Below, in pieces: positions 6,933-9,544 of a stretch of DNA of 9,544 nt. Every line of letters starts with the position of its first letter. Positions within the stretch are counted from its first letter, which is position 1. A model generated the notes under the pieces. That model was given only the letters and a program-made list of their open reading frames with translations. It was not told where the DNA came from and searched no databases. The stretch is taken from assembly GCA_031267075.1 (NCBI GenBank), contig JAIRZU010000008.1, positions 1-9,544 of the forward strand, given 5' to 3'. The stretch is from Holosporales bacterium. Its GTDB lineage: Bacteria > Pseudomonadota > Alphaproteobacteria > RUG11792. A program made the position numbers and the translations under genes.

Positions 6933-7667
6933 CTACCTCACATAGTGCTTGAGTACGGCTTTCAGGTCGTCTGTTACATCAACCGACAACGCTACTCCCT
7001 CGGTTGGGACAACATGGATGGTCATGCCATTTTGGAGAGCGCGGAGCTGCTCGAGTCTCTCAACCCTTTCACAAAACGTACGAGGTAGAGACATGAACTT
7101 CTTGAGGCTATCGTATCTATACGCGTATATCCCAACATGGGAATAAAAGAATGTAGCCCCGTGTGGGATACGTGAACGCGAGAAGTAGAGTGCCTTCCCA
7201 GGCATCTTGTTCTCCATGTTGTTAAAGACAGCCTTCACGACGTTTTCGTTTGCTGCATCAGACAGGCTTTCGCAATATGTCGCTGGTGTGGCTATGTCGA
7301 TCTCAATATTTCCCTTGAGTTCCTCGAGGCTCTTAGAGAGCATCAGTGGATCGAACACCGGCGTATCTCCCTGCAGATTAATAACATACTCCGGCTTCCT
7401 GTCTAGTGTTTCGACAGCGGCAAACACGCGGTCGGTTCCTGATTGAAGCTCTGGATCTGTAATGATTGCCTCCCCGCCATAATCCTCTACAACCCTTTTA
7501 ATTTCTTCGCAGCAGCATGCAACGTAGCATTTACATAGGTTGAGTTTCTGAGCACGCTCAAGCACCCTTATAATCATTGGCTTTCCAGCGATGCCATGCA
7601 ACACCTTCTTTGGAAATCTGGAAGAGGCCAACCTTGCCGGGATAAAAATAGCCGCTGAATCGTCCAT
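6933..7667 (-). CDS. kdsB: 3-deoxy-manno-octulosonate cytidylyltransferase (CMP-Kdo synthetase)
   Basis: KdsB activates Kdo with CTP to give CMP-Kdo, the donor for adding Kdo to lipid IVA, so the organism probably makes an LPS inner core. 244 residues matches the family (about 245-250). Motifs: IPARLASSRFPKKVL (9-23, nucleotide binding), GKPMIIRVLERA (28-39), TDPELQSGTDRV (70-81), INLQGDTPVFDP (96-107) with the Mg-binding Asp101, ALYFSRSRIPHG (159-170), HVGIYAYR (177-184), RLEQLRALQNG (204-214) and SVDVTDDL (228-235) with the second metal ligand Asp230. Many homologues have GDEP where this has GDTP; alphaproteobacterial versions also vary there. ATG 7667 gives the normal N-terminus. It diverges from the prepilin-like gene with a gap of only about 50 bp. 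No transferase (waaA) or other Kdo gene is present in the window. Confidence 0.95.
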   Translation of the reverse strand: MDDSAAIFIPARLASSRFPKKVLHGIAGKPMIIRVLERAQKLNLCKCYVACCCEEIKRVVEDYGGEAIITDPELQSGTDRVFAAVETLDRKPEYVINLQGDTPVFDPLMLSKSLEELKGNIEIDIATPATYCESLSDAANENVVKAVFNNMENKMPGKALYFSRSRIPHGATFFYSHVGIYAYRYDSLKKFMSLPRTFCERVERLEQLRALQNGMTIHVVPTEGVALSVDVTDDLKAVLKHYVR

Positions 7668-7719
7668 AAGTTTTATGCGACACTATCTAATAGGACACGC
7701 TGCATCGTACCAAACTTTT

Positions 7720-8304
7720 GTGAAAAAGAAAATAGCATTGCCAGGATTTTCGTTGATCGAAATTTCCATATCGTTATTGATATTGGGAATAATCTCCAAC
7801 ATCGTAGTTACCCAACTCAACATATTCAACAAGATCCAGGCGAACCAAAAGACCCAGAGCAACATAGATTTTGTCGTAAAAGCAATAGCTGCGTACTGCA
7901 TCTCAAACGATGGGCAGCTGCCGTTTCCTGCGCCGATTTCAAATCATACAGGAATTCAGAGTGATGGCATGAAGGGGACGTTCGGGTTAGTTCCATTTAA
8001 AACAATCGGCATCATGGAGAAGTTCATAAAAGGTGGGAACGGCAAAAATCTCCTGTATAGGATGAATCCGCACTTCGGGAAGTCAGTAACTTCAGACGCA
8101 AACCTCAACCTCGGAATAGCCGAATTTCACTCAGACATAAAGGACGATAAGGTAGCCATCATCATTAAATCACAGGACAACAAAGGCATGGATGAAATCG
8201 TAGTTTGGTACAGTGAGAAAAGCTTCGTAGCTAATTTTATGAATGGAGTCATGAAGCCGAAGACAGTCGTGCAGACCGGCCTATTTGATGAGGCTCCAAT
8301 CTAG
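7720..8304 (+). CDS. Prepilin-like protein with type IV pilin / type II pseudopilin N-terminus
   Basis: From GTG 7720 the protein has 194 residues and starts VKKKIALPG, followed by FSLIEISISLLILGIISNIV. This is a short basic leader with Gly(-1) and Phe(+1), Glu at +5, then a hydrophobic helix of about 20 residues: the signature cut and N-methylated by prepilin peptidase PilD. After it come an amphipathic helix (to about residue 60), CISNDGQLPFPAP (60-72) and GLVPFKTIGI (89-98). The last two resemble the LPxPA and VPW/F-x-x-LGI pattern of pseudopilin-like proteins I recall from alphaproteobacteria. It would sit in the inner membrane as a pilus or secretion pseudopilus subunit. The frame is open back to 7591, and ATG 7675 would give a 24-residue leader and leave 7 bp to kdsB; GTG 7720 is preferred for leader length. 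No Shine-Dalgarno supports either, and no other pilus gene is near. Confidence 0.8.
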   Translation: MKKKIALPGFSLIEISISLLILGIISNIVVTQLNIFNKIQANQKTQSNIDFVVKAIAAYCISNDGQLPFPAPISNHTGIQSDGMKGTFGLVPFKTIGIMEKFIKGGNGKNLLYRMNPHFGKSVTSDANLNLGIAEFHSDIKDDKVAIIIKSQDNKGMDEIVVWYSEKSFVANFMNGVMKPKTVVQTGLFDEAPI

Positions 8305-8332
8305 ATTTAGGTGGGCCTCCTCCTAAACCTTT

Positions 8333-8488
8333 ATGATAGAGGATACAGTATGTGGAATACGTAGAGAGTTACTTAAGGAGGTGAGGAAGTATGACACATA
8401 TAGACCACATTATGGGTTGCAAGGCCTTACTCCTATGGAGTATGTTGGTATTGTTCTTGAGGCAGGTGGGCTATCTCATAGAGGATGA
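8333..8488 (+). pseudogene. Relic of a DDE transposase/integrase C-terminus
   Basis: A 51-codon frame contains LLKEVRKYDTYRPHYGLQGL followed by TPMEYV. This matches the well-known C-terminal motif of IS3/IS481-type integrase-core transposases (Y-N-x-x-RPH-x-x-L-x-x-x-TPxEY), here with Arg24, Pro25, His26, Thr33 and Pro34 kept. A stop codon (TAA, 8324-8326) lies just upstream in frame, and the catalytic Asp-Asp-Glu domain that should come before is absent: the preceding sequence is the end of the prepilin-like gene. It is therefore the 3' stub of a transposase gene, not a functional element. Assignment to IS3 or IS481 cannot be made from this piece alone. A real small gene is unlikely. Confidence 0.65.
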
Positions 8489-8490
8489 AC

Positions 8491-8512
8491 ATACACATGG
8501 AGTAATGTGTGT
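8491..8512. other. Short hairpin between the transposase relic and mltG
   Basis: ATACACAT and ATGTGTGT can form an eight-base-pair stem (one G-T pair) around a six-base GGAGTA loop. It lies 14 bases beyond the mltG stop codon and just after the end of the transposase relic. No T-tract follows on either strand, so it is not a standard intrinsic terminator; it could limit read-through, protect the mltG mRNA end, or be a leftover of the inserted element. Confidence 0.35.
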
Positions 8513-8525
8513 AGTGAAGTAAGGC

Positions 8526-9473
8526 CTACTGCATCACATTCTTTCTGCTTTCTCTCAGGAGCTTTACCTCTTTCAGGTGCTCATCGTAGGTCTTTGAGAA
8601 GTTATGGCCGTTGCCTTCCGGCTTGGCAACAAAGAATAAATATTCTGTTTGGGCTGGGTTAGCCGCCGCTATTATGGACCTCTTGGATGGGTTGCATATG
8701 GGCGTTGGAGGGAGTCCAACATTGCGGTATGTATTAAATTTAGATTCAGATTTCAGGTCATCCTTTGTTAGGTCTCTGTGTATGGTTCCCTGGCCGTTGG
8801 ATACAGTATATATCACCGTGGGACACGACTCCAATCTCATCTTCTTACGTAACCTGTTATGAAAGACTGATGACACGATACTGCGTTCCTCATCACTCGC
8901 AGTCTCCTTCTCAATGATGGATGCCATGATCAGAATCTCATTTAGGGAAAGACCTGTGCTAGCCGTGCATTTCTCGATATCCTCTTGGAGGGAAGCCATA
9001 ACCAACCTCATCTGATTCCTGGCTTTTTTAATGATGGACTCCTTCTTATCCCCGAAGCAGTAGTAGTAGGTATCCGGCATCAATTCTCCCTCCGCTGGTA
9101 AGCTGCTAACCTCACCGAATAGCAGGTCATCTTCCTGGATCTTTTTGATGATCTTATAGACAGTCCACCCAGGGGGAATAGTGAACTTACGTATCACACG
9201 CTGTTCCGTGAACATTCTGATAAGGACATCGATTATGGTGTCGCCCTTGTGCACGGCGTACTCACCTGTTGATATCCTTCCCTTTAGCCTCTGGATCTTG
9301 TCTAGCAACGCGAATGTGATCTGTGTAAACTTGAATGCTCCGGCTCTGTCAACGGTGCTAAACAGATCGTCTCCCACCACATAAAACACCGAGCAATCCT
9401 GCGGGCTTTGATCTACAATTACCAAAGCTCCTGCGACTATCAACATTAGCAGCAGTGTGAAAATCTTGGACAT
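8526..9473 (-). CDS. mltG: Endolytic transglycosylase MltG (YceG family)
   Basis: MltG is an inner-membrane lytic transglycosylase that cuts nascent peptidoglycan strands and is thought to end glycan polymerisation. 315 residues is normal to slightly short (E. coli about 340). Residues 4-20 (IFTLLLMLIVAGALVIV) form the single membrane anchor, with a short cytoplasmic start and the rest periplasmic. A LysM-like region follows (about 65-115: STGEYAVHKGDTIIDVL, FTIPPGWTVYKIIKKI), then EGELMPDTYYY (128-138). The catalytic domain has ASIIEKET with the proposed catalytic Glu188, then VFHNRLRKKMRLESCPTVIY (203-222), FNTYRNVGLPPTPICNPS (246-263), AANPAQTEYLFFVA (270-283) and HNFSKTYDEHL (290-300). 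ATG 9473 places the anchor correctly. Its presence implies a peptidoglycan layer or at least a reduced synthesis pathway. In many bacteria it neighbours fabF; the window ends 71 bp upstream. Confidence 0.95.
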   Translation of the reverse strand: MSKIFTLLLMLIVAGALVIVDQSPQDCSVFYVVGDDLFSTVDRAGAFKFTQITFALLDKIQRLKGRISTGEYAVHKGDTIIDVLIRMFTEQRVIRKFTIPPGWTVYKIIKKIQEDDLLFGEVSSLPAEGELMPDTYYYCFGDKKESIIKKARNQMRLVMASLQEDIEKCTASTGLSLNEILIMASIIEKETASDEERSIVSSVFHNRLRKKMRLESCPTVIYTVSNGQGTIHRDLTKDDLKSESKFNTYRNVGLPPTPICNPSKRSIIAAANPAQTEYLFFVAKPEGNGHNFSKTYDEHLKEVKLLRESRKNVMQ

Positions 9474-9544
9474 AGCAAGCGCGGATCACATGAGCCGATA
9501 AGCGGGTGTGCTATGCTAACATCATAACCCCATTTCAACTACCC
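9474..9544 (-). promoter_or_regulatory. Upstream region of mltG with weak promoter-like boxes
   Basis: No gene fits these 71 bp on either strand. On the minus strand TATGAT (9526-9521) is a fair -10 box whose -35 would lie past the window edge. GCGGAT followed closely by ACATGAG (plus-strand reading, from 9481) resembles the sequence at the eno promoter (from 6852). There is no clear Shine-Dalgarno before ATG 9473. The promoter call is tentative. Confidence 0.25.

Noticed and set aside
6924..6933. Perfect palindrome GCGAGCTCGC at the kdsB stop codon
   Set aside because: There is no room for a loop and no T-tract, so it is not a terminator; one 10-bp palindrome in this length is not strong evidence of an operator.
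7591..7719. Upstream extension of the prepilin-like gene
   Set aside because: It would overlap kdsB antisense and give an unusually long leader before the ALPG cleavage site.
1..9544. CRISPR array, rRNA, riboswitch or origin
   Set aside because: No regularly spaced repeats, rRNA-like stretches, recognisable riboswitch cores or clusters of DnaA boxes were seen when reading both strands.

Overview
The window looks like chromosome from an obligately host-associated alphaproteobacterium, most likely of the Rickettsiales or Holosporales type. This is inferred from gene content and protein style, not from a database search. RlmE shares long stretches with what I recall of rickettsial RlmE, and FabI has the alphaproteobacterial style (NELTGRY, GPIKTLASS). 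Base composition looks near half G+C by eye, which is higher than in Rickettsia. Enolase (which I recall Rickettsia proper lacking), KdsB (Kdo-LPS, which I recall Anaplasmataceae lacking) and BioF together suggest a lineage outside both of those well-known groups.

Layout, left to right. Positions 1-80 hold the first codons of a minus-strand lipoprotein gene that runs off the left edge through a CT dinucleotide repeat. It diverges from rlmE (23S rRNA 2'-O-methyltransferase, plus strand), which ends tail-to-tail, with overlapping stop codons, against a two-gene minus-strand unit of unrecognised proteins: a 123-residue protein followed by a protein of about 640 residues with an N-terminal hydrophobic segment. 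Divergent from that pair is a lone bioF (plus). After about 160 bp without a gene comes tRNA-Leu(CAA) on the minus strand with its own promoter. Then, all on the minus strand and transcribed toward lower coordinates, come kdsB, a clear promoter, eno and fabI; eno and fabI lie 14 bp apart and form an operon. Divergent from kdsB is a small prepilin-like protein (plus). A 51-codon relic of a DDE transposase C-terminus sits between it and mltG (minus), the last gene.

Most of the identified genes serve envelope building: FabI (fatty acids), KdsB (Kdo activation for lipid A/LPS core), MltG (glycan chain termination in peptidoglycan), the lipoprotein, and the prepilin-like protein. Enolase supplies phosphoenolpyruvate, which is also the co-substrate for Kdo-8-phosphate and MurNAc synthesis. 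BioF supplies biotin, the cofactor of acetyl-CoA carboxylase upstream of FabI. I found no CRISPR array, rRNA, prophage or intact mobile element. The least explained parts are the lipoprotein with its dinucleotide repeat, the two-gene unknown unit, and the stretch between the prepilin gene and mltG.
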